DNA of 64,000 bases from Basidiobolus meristosporus CBS 931.73. Its lineage: Eukaryota; Basidiobolomycota; Basidiobolomycetes; Basidiobolales; Basidiobolaceae. The DNA is taken from contig MCFE01000266.1 of the NCBI GenBank assembly GCA_002104905.1, forward strand, positions 1 to 64,000, read 5' to 3'. Every line of letters begins with the position of its first letter. The stretch's first letter is position 1. A program made the position numbers and the translations under genes. Shown here piece by piece: positions 33,525-45,190 of the stretch. The notes under the pieces were generated by a model, which was not told the origin of the DNA, made no database searches, and worked only from the letters and a program-made list of their open reading frames with translations.

Positions 33525-36131
33525 CTCCCCTGCAACTAAATAATTTCTTAATCCTAATTCTTCTCTGAGATTCTCAAATTGTGGCCTAGCTAGTAGTTTT
33601 GTCAATATATCAGCCACCATTTTGTTAGTTATGCAGTACACTAGCTCTACTATGGTGTTTTCTACAGCTTCCCTCACAAAGTGATGCTGTATATTAATGC
33701 GCTTAGTTCTGGCATGATTAGTAAGATATCTAGCTAATGAAATACAATTTTGATTATCCTTGTAAATACATGTTGGTTCATCTGAATTAGAACCTAAGTC
33801 TTTGATTAACTTTAATAGTCATATAGGCTCCTTGGCTGCTTGACATGCAGCCATATATTTGGCTTCAGTTGTAGATAGGGCCACAGTAGGTTGTTTCTGG
33901 CAATTCCAAGTAATAGCTGCACCAGCATAAAGAAATACATAGCCTGTGATAGAGTGTCTGTCTATCAGATCCCTTCCCCAGTCTGAATCACTATAACCAT
34001 CAAATTTTTGCCTTTTAGCAGCTCCAGAGTATTCCAGTGCCATATTTATGGTACCTTGTAGATATCTGAAAATCCACTTAGCTGCTACAATTTGATCTGA
34101 TCCATAATTCTGCATGAATTGACTGACTATTCCAACTGCCACTGCAATATCTGGACATGTAGACACCATCAAATACATTAGGCTACCAACCATTGATTGA
34201 TAGTGAGAGTTTTGGACCATATTTGAGCTGTTTTCATCTATAACTGGTTGAGATTTGCTTAATTTCAGGTTATTGTCCATAGAGGAAGCTGCAGGTTTGC
34301 AATTTTCCATTTTGAAGCGTCTAAGAATGTCCCTGATGTACTTGGACTGATTCAGCACAAGTTTCTGCGTAAATATGCCAAATTTGACCTCAATTTGAAG
34401 AAAATAGCTCAATTTTTCAAGATCTTTCATCTCAAACTTGCTAAGAGATCTGATTTCATCTGTATAAGTGCCTCTTGGTCACTTGAAGCTATAATTAGGT
34501 TGTCCACATAAAGAACTAGGATAATAACACCCTTTTTGAGCTGTTTCACTTATAAACTGTGATCTGCAGTGCTATGAGAGAACCCAATTTCCTCTAGATA
34601 TGTGTCAATCTTGTTATACTATGCTCTAGGTGCCTGCTTAAGCCCATGCAACAATCTTCTAAGTTTACACACCTTATGGGGTACCTTTGGAATGGTAAAG
34701 CCTTCTGGTTGCTCCATATATATTGCTTCTTGCAAATCCCCATTTAGAAAGGCAGTTTTGAAGTCCATTTGGTGTAGATCTAGACTGTGAACAGCTGCCA
34801 GGGCTAGAACTGTCCTAATGGCGTTAAATTTGGCAACCAGAGCAAATGCTTCCTCTAAGTCTAGTCCCTGGATCTAGGAATAGCCTTTAGCCACCAATCT
34901 AGCCTTGTACTTATCAATGGCACCATTTGAGGTTATCTTGATCTTGTAGACCCATCTACATTGTATTGGCTTTCTACCATTTGGTAAATCTACCAGTTCC
35001 CACATTTTTGCCTTGATCAGTGATTGTTACTCCTCCTGCATGGCTTGTTGCCTCTTAGAAGCATCTGGACTTTGCATTGCATGTTCCATATTCTGAGGTT
35101 TGGCACATAAGGCAAGATAAGCTTCTTCATGATCATTGGATGTCTGCCACCAGGATCCAGGGGAGTTTCTTATTCTGGTAGATCTCCTAACTAGGATAAT
35201 CTGTTCAGATCTGGAACTGGTACAAGAACCTTCTCTATCTGGCTGGATTTGGTACGTATCTTCTTCATTAGTGTTGATTGCATCATCAGGCAGCTGGCCA
35301 ATGATTTCTGTGGCTTTCTGATCTAAATTCCCCTCAAATACAATGTCCCTGCTCTTGATCAGCTTCTAAATTTTGCCATTATACACTCTATACCCTTCAG
35401 TATCTTCACAATACCCAAGAAAGATCCCTTTCCTACTCTTTGGCTTCAACTTTGAGCATTTTTTGTCAGGGATGTGATAAATAACATCACTGCCCAAGAT
35501 CTTGAGGTGCTGGAGATCTGGTTTTTTGCCTGAATATGCTTCATAGGGTGTAGAATCATGTAGTGCTGTTGTTGGGCATCTGTTTTTGATGTATACAGCA
35601 GTAGCAACAGTTTCAGCCCAAAACCTGTAGTCCATTCCCTTATCATGCAGCATAGAACTTCCAATCTCTACTATTGTTCTATTTATATGTTCTGCTACCT
35701 CATTTTGCTGTGGAGTATGAGGAACTGTGGTCTGTTGAAGTATACCAGCAGACAAGCAGTATTTTGCAAACTCCTTTGAGCAGTATTCTCCTCCATTGTC
35801 ACTTTGTAGTACCTTCAATTTACACCCAGTTTGTGTTTCTGCCATGTTCTTGAAGTGCTTAAACGTATCTAAAGCTTCTTCCTTTGTTGTGAGGAAGTAC
35901 ACCCTTGTATATCTTGCTTTGTCATCAATAAACGTCATTTAGTATCTCTTGGCTCCAAAGGACAGTGTTCTCATGGGGCCACATATGTCTGAGTGTACAA
36001 TAGCAAATATTTTGGTGGTATTGATGCCTTCTGAGCTCTTGAAATGTTGCCTAGCTTGTTTGCCATATGAACATCACTTACAAACATTCAATTTGATTGG
36101 AATTGAGTATTTTAGGCCCAGAACAAGCTGA
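33525..36131 (-). pseudogene. Copia copy 2 pol: integrase, RT, RNase H
   Basis: Integrase (35366-35938) is well kept: DNGGEY and NEVAEH give Asp and Glu with 35 residues between, and the C-terminal LGYCEDTEGYRVYN block is present. The linker (34860-35365) is broken. RT (about 34440-34920) has several stops, and the catalytic box reads YVDN in place of YVDD near 34500. The RT end and RNase H start (33819-34430) are open, with DSDWGRDL and STTEAKYMAACQAAKE. The RNase H tail (33540-33820) has stops. The first Asp region of integrase lies at 35940-36060, next to the Gypsy E4 insertion. It is non-functional. Confidence 0.88.
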
Positions 36132-36500
36132 TGTTATCATCTGCCGCTTGAATGTTTGAGTTAGATCAGCTTTTAGTTAAATCAATTAGTTATATGTTTA
36201 GGTTATCAGTATATCAGTATTATCTATCATATCAGTAACATTAGTCAGCAAATGAATCAGTAGATCCTTATCAGACAGAAATAGATATATTAAGTAGGAT
36301 CTTATTGGGTGATGATGATGCAATCAAATGAGTCATCAGCCACAACCTACATTAGGAAATACAATTAGTCAGGAATTGATCTGGCAAAATGTATATAAGG
36401 AGCTGCTGGTACCTCAATAAAGATCAGTTCAAGTTTTAGTGAATACAATACTAGCTAAACTCCCTATTCCTCTACAACTCTTATACCAAGACTTGTAACA
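36132..36500 (+). repeat. Gypsy E4 5' LTR
   Basis: The LTR is 369 bp, begins TGTTATCATCTGCC and ends GACTTGTAACA. It has several differences from E1. Confidence 0.95.
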
Positions 36501-36558
36501 TTGGTAGCAGCAATAACCAGAAACCTCCCTCCTGAAGAAAGAAGAAACCACCCTCAAG

Positions 36559-39500
36559 ATGTCGGACAATCAAGAATAGAAGAATGCAATGCAGTAAATC
36601 CTGGCCCAACAGCTGCAGTTACTCCAGATCCTCAGCCAACAGCAACAAGGAATGACTACCATGGCTCAGAGCCAGCAAAGCCCTGTCAAGAACAACTTTA
36701 GTGTGAAGGTTAACCGGTACCATGGCAGAGTCAATGAAAACCTGGGAACTTGGCTCTTTCAGATTGAAGAAGCTTTTAAAGCTAAAGGAATTGCTCCAGA
36801 AAGCAAGTTGCATTATGCTGCTTCTTACCTGGCAGATGCAGCCTTGCATTGGTACCACAACAAGATCAGGTCAGCCACTATGATGGGATGCTCTACAATC
36901 TCTACCTGGGATGAGCTTGTGCCAGAAATTCAGGATGCTTTTGAACCTCCACACCAGCAGACACTACTAAGAAGGAAGTTGAAGACACTCAGACAGAAAG
37001 GAATGGTTCAAGAATACATCTATGAGTACAAATGTCTACTTGGACAAGTTGAAAGAATGGACCCCCTGGATCAAGTTGAATACTTTATTGATGGGTTGAA
37101 AGAAAGAACTTGTCAGGAAGTGAATTATCAAAGACCTCAGACTATTGAAGAAGCCATCAGGATTGCCATTGACTATGACTCAGCTATGTTTAGATTTGGG
37201 AAGCCTACAGTGACTAATCAGAAAGGCTACAATCATTATGAAAGAAGGCAGTCAGAAGCAGTACCAATGGAAATAGATGCTATGCAGAAGAACCCCACCT
37301 CAGAAGAATGCAGGAAGAAAGGACTTTGTTTCAATTACCACCAGCAAGAACACATCCCAAATTACTGCCCCCAGAGAAGAAATGGACACCAGGCAACAAG
37401 AACCTTCAACCATATTGAGTCCCATGAACACAATAATGTGGAAGATGAGCTTGAAGAAGACTTTGAACTCACCTTCCATATGACAGATGAGTACTTATCC
37501 CAAATGACCTCAAACTCAGGGAAGTTATTGTACTTAAATGGAGTAATCAATGAGTACCTGCCAGTATTATGATTGACTCAGGAGCATTGCATGAGTACAT
37601 GTCAGAGCAATTTGCCTTGACAGCTGGATCACCTTGGAACCTAACAGATCAGCTTCAGTCTCCACAGCTGATGGGAACTCTCATATAATCAACCGTATTA
37701 CTCCGCCAGTAAGAATGAAGATCAATGACTATGAAGAAGACCTACAGGCTTATATATTTGGGAACTGCAAGTTTGACCTTGTACTTGGAAAAACCTGGCT
37801 ATTTTGTTGTAATCCATCAATCAACTGAAGAACCCATGCTACTCAGATCCAAAAGGACAACAAGACCTATGAGCTATTACCTACCAGGCTGGATTTCAAC
37901 TTGGTCAATTCCAGTATGTGTGAGATAAGTGAACTTAGCAAGACCCATTTCTGTAGAGCACTTAGAAAAGGTACCCAGATGTTCCTCATGGCGGTATTAC
38001 AGGAGAATTCCTCTACCCCAGCACCCCAGCAGGTCCAGACTCTCTTGAAGAAATATTCAGACATGTTTCCAGATGAGCTTGTAAGCCTACCACCAGTCAG
38101 AGACGTGGATCATGCCATTGACACAGGAGATAGCCCTCCAGTGAGCAAGACACCTTACAGAATGAGTCCATTAGAATTGGAGGAAATGAAGAGACAAATT
38201 GATCAGCTATTGGAGCAAGGTTATATCAGGCCTAGCAAGTCACCCTGGGGAGCACCAGTGCTTTTTGTGAGAAAGAAGGATGGAACATCTAGGATGTGCA
38301 TTGACTACAGAGCCCTGACCTCAGTTACCGTCAAGAATAAGTACCCCATACCTTGGATTGAAGAGCTTTAGGACCAACTTAATGGAGCCACTATTTTCAG
38401 CAAGATTGACCTCATATCAGGATATAACCTGATTAGGGGGAAACCAGAAGATATCCCTATGACAGCATTCAGGACCAGATATGGACATTACAAGTTCTGA
38501 GTCATGAGTTTTGGCCTCACCAATGCCCCTGCAGCATTCATGACGCTGATGCAGACTGTCTTTCAGGAGTACTTAGACAAGTTTGTGATAATATACCTGG
38601 ATGACATATTGATATACAGCAAGACAGCAGAGGATCACGTGGAGCACATTGAAAAGTTCTTGAAGAAACTAAGCAAGAACAAGCTATATGGCAAGCTAGC
38701 CAAGTGTGAATTCTTCAAGGAACAGGTTGAATATCTGGGACACATAGTGACTAGCACAGGAGTGACCTTAGACCCTAAAAAGGTTGAAGTTATTAAGAAG
38801 TTGAAGCAGGCCCATAGCATATCAGAACTCAGATCATTCCTTGGAATAGCATCCTATTATTGGAGATTTGTCAAGTCCTTTGCAAGCATTGCAGCCCCTT
38901 TAACTGATATCCTCAAGAAAGACAACACCTACAAGTGGGACATAGCCTGTGAGACTGCATTTCAGACGCTCAAGAATGAACTTGCTAAGCTGCCAAGCCT
39001 AAGAATACCAGACTTCAGGAAAGAGTTCACTCTGTGCACAGATGCTTCAGATTATGCAATTGGTGGAGTGCTGAGCCAAGAACACAAGGGAAAGGACTAC
39101 CCTGTTGCCTTTGAATCCAACAAACTGAACTCAGCAGAACAAAACTATCCAGTCCATGAGAAGGAAATGCTTGCTATAATACACTGTTTGAAGACATGGA
39201 GATGCTATATGGAAGGAGTCAAGACTGCCAACCACCAGGAAATACAACCGTTAGATCATAGTAGCAATTGACCATGCCACTAAATGGCCAGCTGCTAAAG
39301 CTGTACCAATAGCCAGTGAACAAGAAGTTGCAAGTTTCATTTACCATGAGATCCTGATGAAGTTTGGATGTCCTGTGGAGATCTTATCTGATAGAGGAGC
39401 AAACTTTAAGGCAAAGACAATAGAGGCTTACCTGGAAATGCAGCAGATTAAACACTTGAAAACCTTGGCATATCACCCCAGAACTAATGGCATTGCTGAA

Positions 39501-40085
39501 TGCTTTAATGGATTATTTGGAAAAATGCTGACCAAGTATGCAAATGGAGCTGCCAGTAGATGGGATGAGTATATAGATCAAGCACTTTTTGCCTGCAGAG
39601 TTAGAGTGCACAACACTACCCAACAATCATCATTTTACTTAGTATATGGATGTGAACCCAGAATTCCAGGAGATCTCACACAACTAAAGCTTACAGATGC
39701 CTTAGAAGATGAACTTAGTCAGCCCAGTAGACACCAGCAATTTGAACAAAGACAACAAGAGGCACAGGCCAAAGTATCTCAAAGTGCAGAAAGGATGAAG
39801 CAGAGATTTCATAAAACTTTAGCACCAGAAGCATTGACAGTTGGGAACTTTGTATTGCTAAGAAAAAACACTTGGAAGAAGTTTGAGACACAATGGACAG
39901 GACCATTCAAGATCATCAGAGAATGTCCATTTGCAACTTACCAACTAGTGGATAAACAAGGGAATATCCTGGAAGATTTAGTTCATAGAGACAGACTTAA
40001 GCTTGCAAGACTTGCTGACAATACTGAACCATCAAGATGTTGGTATCACAAGAAAAGAGATTCAGGAGAACCCTATCAACTTTAG
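36559..40085 (+). pseudogene. Gypsy E4 gag-pol with deletion and stops
   Basis: Codon 7 is TAG (36577-36579), as in E3. Gag is open from a later Met (36652) to 37572. The zinc knuckle has lost its second Cys (CFNYHQQEHIPNYC). A deletion breaks the frame at the protease (near 37550-37570). RT has TAG at 38369-38371 and TGA at about 38498, while YLDD survives near 38600. RNase H keeps [12 protein letters not shown] deletion of about 600 bp near 39225 then joins the RNase H middle to the integrase core, removing the HHCC zinc domain and the first catalytic Asp region. The final integrase part (39357-40085) is open. It is dead. Confidence 0.92.
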
Positions 40086-40095
40086 TGGGGGAGAA

Positions 40096-40424
40096 TATTA
40101 TGATCTGCCGCTTGAATGTTTAAGTTAGATCAGTATATCAGTATTATCTATCATATCAGTAACATTAGTCAGCAAATGAATCAGCAGATCCTTATCAGAC
40201 AGAAATAGATATATTAAGTAGGATCTTATTAGGTGATGATGATGCAATCAAATGAGTCATCAGCCACAACCTACATTAGGAAATACAATTAGTCAGCAAT
40301 TGATCTGGCAAAATGTATATACGGAGCTGCTGGAACCTCAATAAAGATCAGTTCAAGTTTTAGTGAATACAATACTAGCTAAACTCCCTATTCCTCCACA
40401 ACTCTTATACCAAGACTTGTAACA
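40096..40424 (+). repeat. Gypsy E4 3' LTR with 40-bp deletion
   Basis: It is 329 bp long. Compared with the 5' LTR, the segment between two copies of a short ATCAG-containing motif near 40130 is missing. The first dinucleotide is TA instead of TG. Confidence 0.93.
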
Positions 40425-41732
40425 CTGATTTTTCACCAATTGGCTCATTTTCTGTTCCCCAAAGTGTCCTAGCCTCCTATGCCATGTCTCCTAGCTTGTT
40501 TCATCAGCTTCAGCAATGTTGACATACTCAGGTACAATGATCTTGCATTGTAACTTGTATAAATTGTGATCTCTGATTCCCAAAGCTAATTTTTGTCCAT
40601 TCTCACTCAATGTTGAACAGCTCATCTTATTAAAAACAAATTTCAGCCCCTGAGCAGTTGCTTTACTGACTGAGAGTAAGTTCTTAGCTATTCCAGGTAT
40701 ATAGTGTATGTCAGTGAGTCTTGCTGTAGTTGCCCCTGTGCTATTGCTCATATTTAGTGGTAAAGACCCACTTGCGGCAACTTCCAGAGCAGAGTTATCA
40801 CCCAGATAAACCTTTCTTACGGGAATAGCTTTTGAGTTGCTGAACCACGCTTTTATACCACAAATATGCTGTGATGCTCCAGAGTCAATATACCACTCAT
40901 TACTTTGGTTACTTGCACTTTCTTGTACAGTTACAAATAACTGTTCATCAGTAGTTTTATGGTTTGACTGCTGTAGTTTCTGTTTTTTGTCTGCTTGTTT
41001 CTTCTTGCATTCTCTTGCCCAGTGTCCTGGCTTCTTACAATAGTTGCAGCAACCAGGTTTTCTTTGGTTTTGTTGTTTTCCTTTCTTTTCTGAGTGCCTT
41101 TCTGAACTGAATAAAGCATTATCTTCAACTTTCTCTGCTAGATCATTGCATCTAAGTTCTTCATGGAGAAGTCTTCCTTTGACATAGTCTGAAGTCAAGT
41201 TGTCTTCTCTGCTTTCAAAAGAAAGTATGAGTTGCTCATACTTGTCTGGTAGGCCGCAAAGCAGACAGAGTATCTTTTCTTCATCATCTACACCAGGATT
41301 AATACTGTAAAGCTTTTCTGCAAGTGTCTCCATTTTGGTAATGAGTTGCAGCATGTCATCATCTGGCTTCTTCCTCATGTTGAAGAATTTTTGTTTCAAA
41401 TAAAGCTTGCCTGATACTGGCTTTGCCCTAAAGATCTTCTCTAAGGATTCCCATGCTGCTTTGTCAGTATTTGAGGCATGGATTTGTCAAATGAAGGAAT
41501 CTTGCACATTGATACATATGGCATTAAAGGCCTTTCTCTCCTTCTCTTGAAACTTCTCCACTTCTTCTGCTGCTCCTTTGGGCTCATCTTCTTTTCCTGT
41601 TATTATATTCCAAAGCTTCCTTTCCTCAAGGTGGATCTGAATATTGATTCTCCAAAGTCTGTAGTTCTTTCCATCAAACCCCTCCTTTACAGGGAAGATG
41701 TTTGTGTTGTTCTGATTGCTGGTAGAAGTCAT
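40425..41732 (-). pseudogene. Copia copy 2 gag and protease
   Basis: It starts with ATG at 41732 (MTSTSNQNN) and runs 81 residues to a TGA at 41487-41489, at the same codon as in copy 1. The second frame (40491-41399, 302 residues) holds the gag core, an intact CX2CX4HX4C knuckle (CNYCKKPGHWAREC), the protease site YIDSGASQHICG and the start of the GAG-pre-integrase region. A TAG interrupts near 40491, just before the Gypsy E4 insertion. Apart from the TGA, copy 2 Gag is better preserved than copy 1. Confidence 0.88.
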
Positions 41733-41768
41733 CTTTAGAATAGATTAAGGAACTCAGGGCTTGTAACC

Positions 41769-42138
41769 TGTTGCAATTTAAGAAGTGATTTGGATAGAAG
41801 GAACTTATCAAGAAATAGTGATAATAGTTGAACTGTTGTCTATTAATAAAGAGGCTCAGTATTTATACCTTTGTAGAAGTAATACTGCTGTAACACTAAG
41901 TAAGGAGGGTTTCTCAATATTCAGGAGTATTCTGTAACAGTTTCAGGGTTAGTATATTAATAGTTAGTATTGGTGCTAATTTGATCCTGGCTATACGGGA
42001 ATAATCATAAGATCATAAATCTGAAGAAAGTGGCAAAGTTAGAGCTGTAAATTAGTCCCACAGTGACCAAGATTAGTCCAGAATTGTTAAGTATATTTTT
42101 AGCTGCAGAATGATACCAAATAGTTCAATATTTCAACA
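41769..42138 (-). repeat. Copia copy 2 LTR (5' LTR in element orientation)
   Basis: The LTR is 370 bp, from TGTTGCAATTTAAG to CAATATTTCAACA, and is followed by the AGTAT duplication. Confidence 0.93.
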
Positions 42139-43640
42139 AGTATTGCTGTCAAAAGTGCAAAATACAGGGGACTTACCCCAAAACTCACACATGCTATTAT
42201 AGCCCAAACACTAACACTAAGAGCATCATCTTTCCACAAAGAGTACATATAGAAGTCAGCATGCAATGGCAAACTATAGGCCATTGGCCAGAATACGCCA
42301 TTAGTTACAAACCGGAGATACTTAAGATAGAGGGTATCTGTTTGAGCAAAAGCTATCACTGGTGAGCAATGCATTGGCTTACCCTAATCTGAGGACCATC
42401 TTGTATATGGGGCATTTCAAGCTAAATGAGCCCTTTGAGATACTGGAGAAATTTGAAAAAATTGGCAACATACTACAGAGTATCAGCTAACCCAAGTACT
42501 TCTCACAGGCTCCAATCAACATTCATATGCCAATGCAATACTTCAAATGCAAGGACTGGATGAGCTGGACATGCTTATATTCTAGTGGACTTCTGAAGCC
42601 ATTTCTACCGAGAGCACATTGGAGGCATTTGAAGTCATATGTTGACATTGTGGGAGTATTTATCCAGATGCAGATCACCAATGCCAACTTGATGCATGCA
42701 CAGCTTTTATGTGTGGGGTTTGCAATAGGATTTGAGCGGCTAAGCTACAAGCACAAAGCTGATTGTGTGGATCTCTGCCACTACTGAATTCATTCTTGAC
42801 TCCATCTTTCTTGGCTTGTGGAAAATACTGGGCCTTGCTTCACCTTTTGTGGGTTTCCTATAAAGCAGATTTGTGGGGAGAGAGGCAGACTAGTCAAGTT
42901 GCTGGTACTACTATACCTCAATCTCATCAAGAATATTACCTTCAAATCCATCATGGATGTGATGAGTTGGCACATGGAGGACAGCCAGGAATAGTTGGAA
43001 AATACTGAGGACAGATGTGCATATGGAGACCCCTATGCCTTTGACACTAAGAGGCCAAGCAGGCTTAATCTATAGATAATCAGTGAGGCAATGCAATGTT
43101 GGGTGGGTGCAAGAAGCAAATATGTTGTATTAGGACAACTCCATCAAAATATGCTGGGTTTCTCCTGGACACAAGCCAATTTACACACCTTTCAATGCGG
43201 AATTCACACAAACAAGAGCAAGAGCACACCTATAAGGGGGACTAGAGTTTAGCAGGAAGTAGGAATATATTGGCAAAATACTAAGAAGCTCTTTGAGGAT
43301 ATTCATGAGGTATTCATGGCAGAAGCTCTGGCAACTAAGCATATTTTTGTAATATGTTACCAGTAATAGGGGTATATGCCAACTTTGCAAGTATCACACC
43401 AAAAAGCCACAAAGTTAGGTTATAAAAATGTATCAATTGCAGTAGGTATGCTTTTTTTAGAGGTCAGTAAGCAAGAGACCAGAGTTTGTTGATTTGAACT
43501 ATATATGAAATGCCTATGGTAGTAGTGGATGAGCAAATCAAGTGGGGTGATTCTACTGCTGAATATAAGAATGGCACAAGGGGAGGTAGAAAAGAAAAAC
43601 CATTTGGTAAATTGGTATGGTAGCTTTATACCAAATATCT
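42139..43640 (+). pseudogene. Tnp2-like CACTA transposase, C-terminal part, resumed after Copia copy 2
   Basis: It continues the domain cut at 33155. The frame starts with a Cys-rich block (CQKCKIQGTYPKTHTCYYS), equivalent to the C-x2-C ... G ... H-YY region after the GD-PA motif of Tnp2 proteins. Further on are NLMHAQLLCVGFAIGFERLSYKHK and a GP-FTFCGFPIKQICGERGR block, matching GPCCAFWEFPMEQMCGEIGR in copy L. Multiple stops are present. Downstream (43080-43640) the copies at 6960-7535, 48533-48898 and 63171-63650 (the last two inverted) match at DNA level. Confidence 0.72.
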
Positions 43641-43975
43641 CTATGCTGCAATACTGCCATAATTATGCCAGCAGCAGTTAGCAATGAGGCTGTCAGAGTG
43701 CTATCAAGTTACTTGACATATGAGTCAATTGTATGTATTGGCTGGCTAGGTTTGCTCAAATAAATAAAACGCACATTAAGTTGTCAAAATGCCATGCAAT
43801 TCCAGTTGAAAGACTACTGAAACACTGTTGAGTTTTTGACTTCATTTAGCAATATAATAAAAAAAATGCCAGTACAGATCTGTTGTAAGATTGTATGGAG
43901 AGTTGATGATTCTAAGCTGCTGGCCTTATAGTGGAATCAGTGTGAGATCCTGATGGCCAATCTGGATCATCCACC
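43641..43975. other. Spacer without recognised feature
   Basis: AT-rich sequence between two partial Tnp2-like copies. I see no coding signature, TIR or LTR. Confidence 0.4.
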
Positions 43976-44339
43976 AACAGGACAAGTTTTTTTTCATAGG
44001 GAATATTACCTTCAAGTCTGTCATGAAGACAATGATTTGGCACATAGAGTACATTCAGTAGGAGTTGGAAAATACTGAGCATGGATATGCACATCAAGGA
44101 GCCCATGCCTTTCACATTGAGAAGCTGAGTGGCCCCAATACATGGATAATTAGTTAAGTAATGTAAGGTTGGGTTGGATGCAGCAACAGCTAATTTTGTT
44201 AGAGGAACTTCATCAAATATGCTGGGCTTTTTCTGAGTAAAAATGCACTTCTACATCTCTTAGTGTAGAATTTGCACAATCCAGAGCCAGAGTGCTCCTG
44301 TATGGGGGACTTAAGCCTTACAGAGACATGAAGTTTACT
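43976..44339 (+). pseudogene. Second partial copy of the Tnp2-like 3' region
   Basis: From about 44000 the sequence repeats the region already seen at 42930-43230 (AATATTACCTTCAAGTC..., GGAAAATACTGAG, AAGGTTGGGTTGGATGCAGCA), in the same orientation. It stops at the foldback element at 44340. It is a direct, diverged duplication of the transposase tail. Confidence 0.55.
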
Positions 44340-45072
44340 AGACTTGTTCCGTTGGATAGCGCCACATTGAGCCATGAGTGCCAAATGATGCCATAGTGTG
44401 CCAGAGAGGCCAGGTGAGCCACTACCTGGCCACAGAGTGTGAAACATAGCTCTGCATCTTCATGCAAAGTAGCCCCTGTGTTTCACCTGTTGTGTTGGAG
44501 AAAATCCATTTTTTGACCTTTTTTTTGGATCAATGTTGTGCAGGATGTGTTAGAGCACAAGCAGATTGAAGATATGCATCTGGTACTCAATACCCATGGC
44601 ACTGTGAATCTAGCTCCTGTAGCTTGTATCATGTCACAAAAATGAATGGCACTATCTTGGTCCACTGGTACTATCTGGCACTATATTTAAATATTAGCCC
44701 TAAAGTAAGATCTATACAAAGCACTTATAGTGCCAGATAGTACCAGTGGACCAAGATAGTGCCATTCATTTTTGTGACATGATACAAGCTACAGGAGCTA
44801 GATTCAGAGTGCCATAGGTATTGAGTACCAGATGCATATCTTCAGTTCTCCTTTGCTCTTACACATCCTGAGCTACATTGATCCACAAAAAAAGGTCAAA
44901 AAATGGATTTTCTCCTGTGCAATGGGTGAAACACAGGGGCTGCTTTACATGAAAATGCAAAGCTATGTTTCACACTCTGTGGCCAAGTATAGGCTCACTT
45001 GGCCTCACTGGCACACTATGGCATCATTTGTCACTCATGGCTCAATGTGGCACTATCCAATGGAACAGGTCT
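44340..45072. mobile_element. Foldback MITE with Harbinger-type ends
   Basis: Two arms (44340-44685 and 44726-45072) are inverted copies of each other, roughly 92% identical by eye and perfect over the inner 80 bp or so. A loop of only 40 nt separates them. The ends AGACTTGTTCCGTTGGATAG and its inverse match the termini of the Harbinger-like copies A, B and C. ACT at 44337-44339 is repeated at 45073-45075, a 3-bp duplication like those of copies A and C. It has no coding capacity. A transcript would form a hairpin of about 350 bp. It was probably mobilised in trans by the Harbinger-like transposase (inference). Confidence 0.93.
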
Positions 45073-45190
45073 ACTGTCTAAGTGCCATCAGTATCTTGCA
45101 TAGACTGATAAGGTATTAATGGCAATGATAGAGGTAACCTGGCACACATATACACTTTTTAACATACGCCTAAATTGTTAAAAAGCATTC
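45073..45190. other. Short spacer
   Basis: I see nothing recognisable here apart from the ACT duplication at its left edge. Confidence 0.4.

Larger units (their letters stand above)
36132..40424 (+). mobile_element. Ty3/Gypsy element E4 nested in Copia copy 2
   Basis: The 5' LTR is 36132-36500 and the 3' LTR is 40096-40424. CTGA at 36128-36131 is repeated at 40425-40428, and removing the element plus one CTGA restores the Copia sequence AACAAGCTGATTTTTCACC exactly as in copy 1. This proves nesting. The 3' LTR begins TA rather than TG and lacks about 40 bp. The internal region lacks about 0.6 kb. It is older than E1 by LTR divergence. Confidence 0.96.
33156..42138 (-). mobile_element. Ty1/Copia element copy 2, itself interrupted by Gypsy E4
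   Basis: The LTRs are 33156-33524 and 41769-42138. AGTAT at 33151-33155 is repeated at 42139-42143, a clean 5-bp duplication. Without the Gypsy insert and its duplicated 4 bp, the element is about 4.69 kb. It lies inside the Tnp2-like gene of CACTA-like copy M. The LTRs differ at many positions, so this is an old insertion. The internal order on the minus strand is gag (41732 leftwards), Gypsy E4, integrase, RT and RNase H. Confidence 0.95.

Noticed and set aside
44340-45072. Palindrome as a sequencing or assembly fold-back artefact
   Set aside because: The arms differ by several percent, the ends match the Harbinger TIR and a perfect 3-bp duplication flanks the element.
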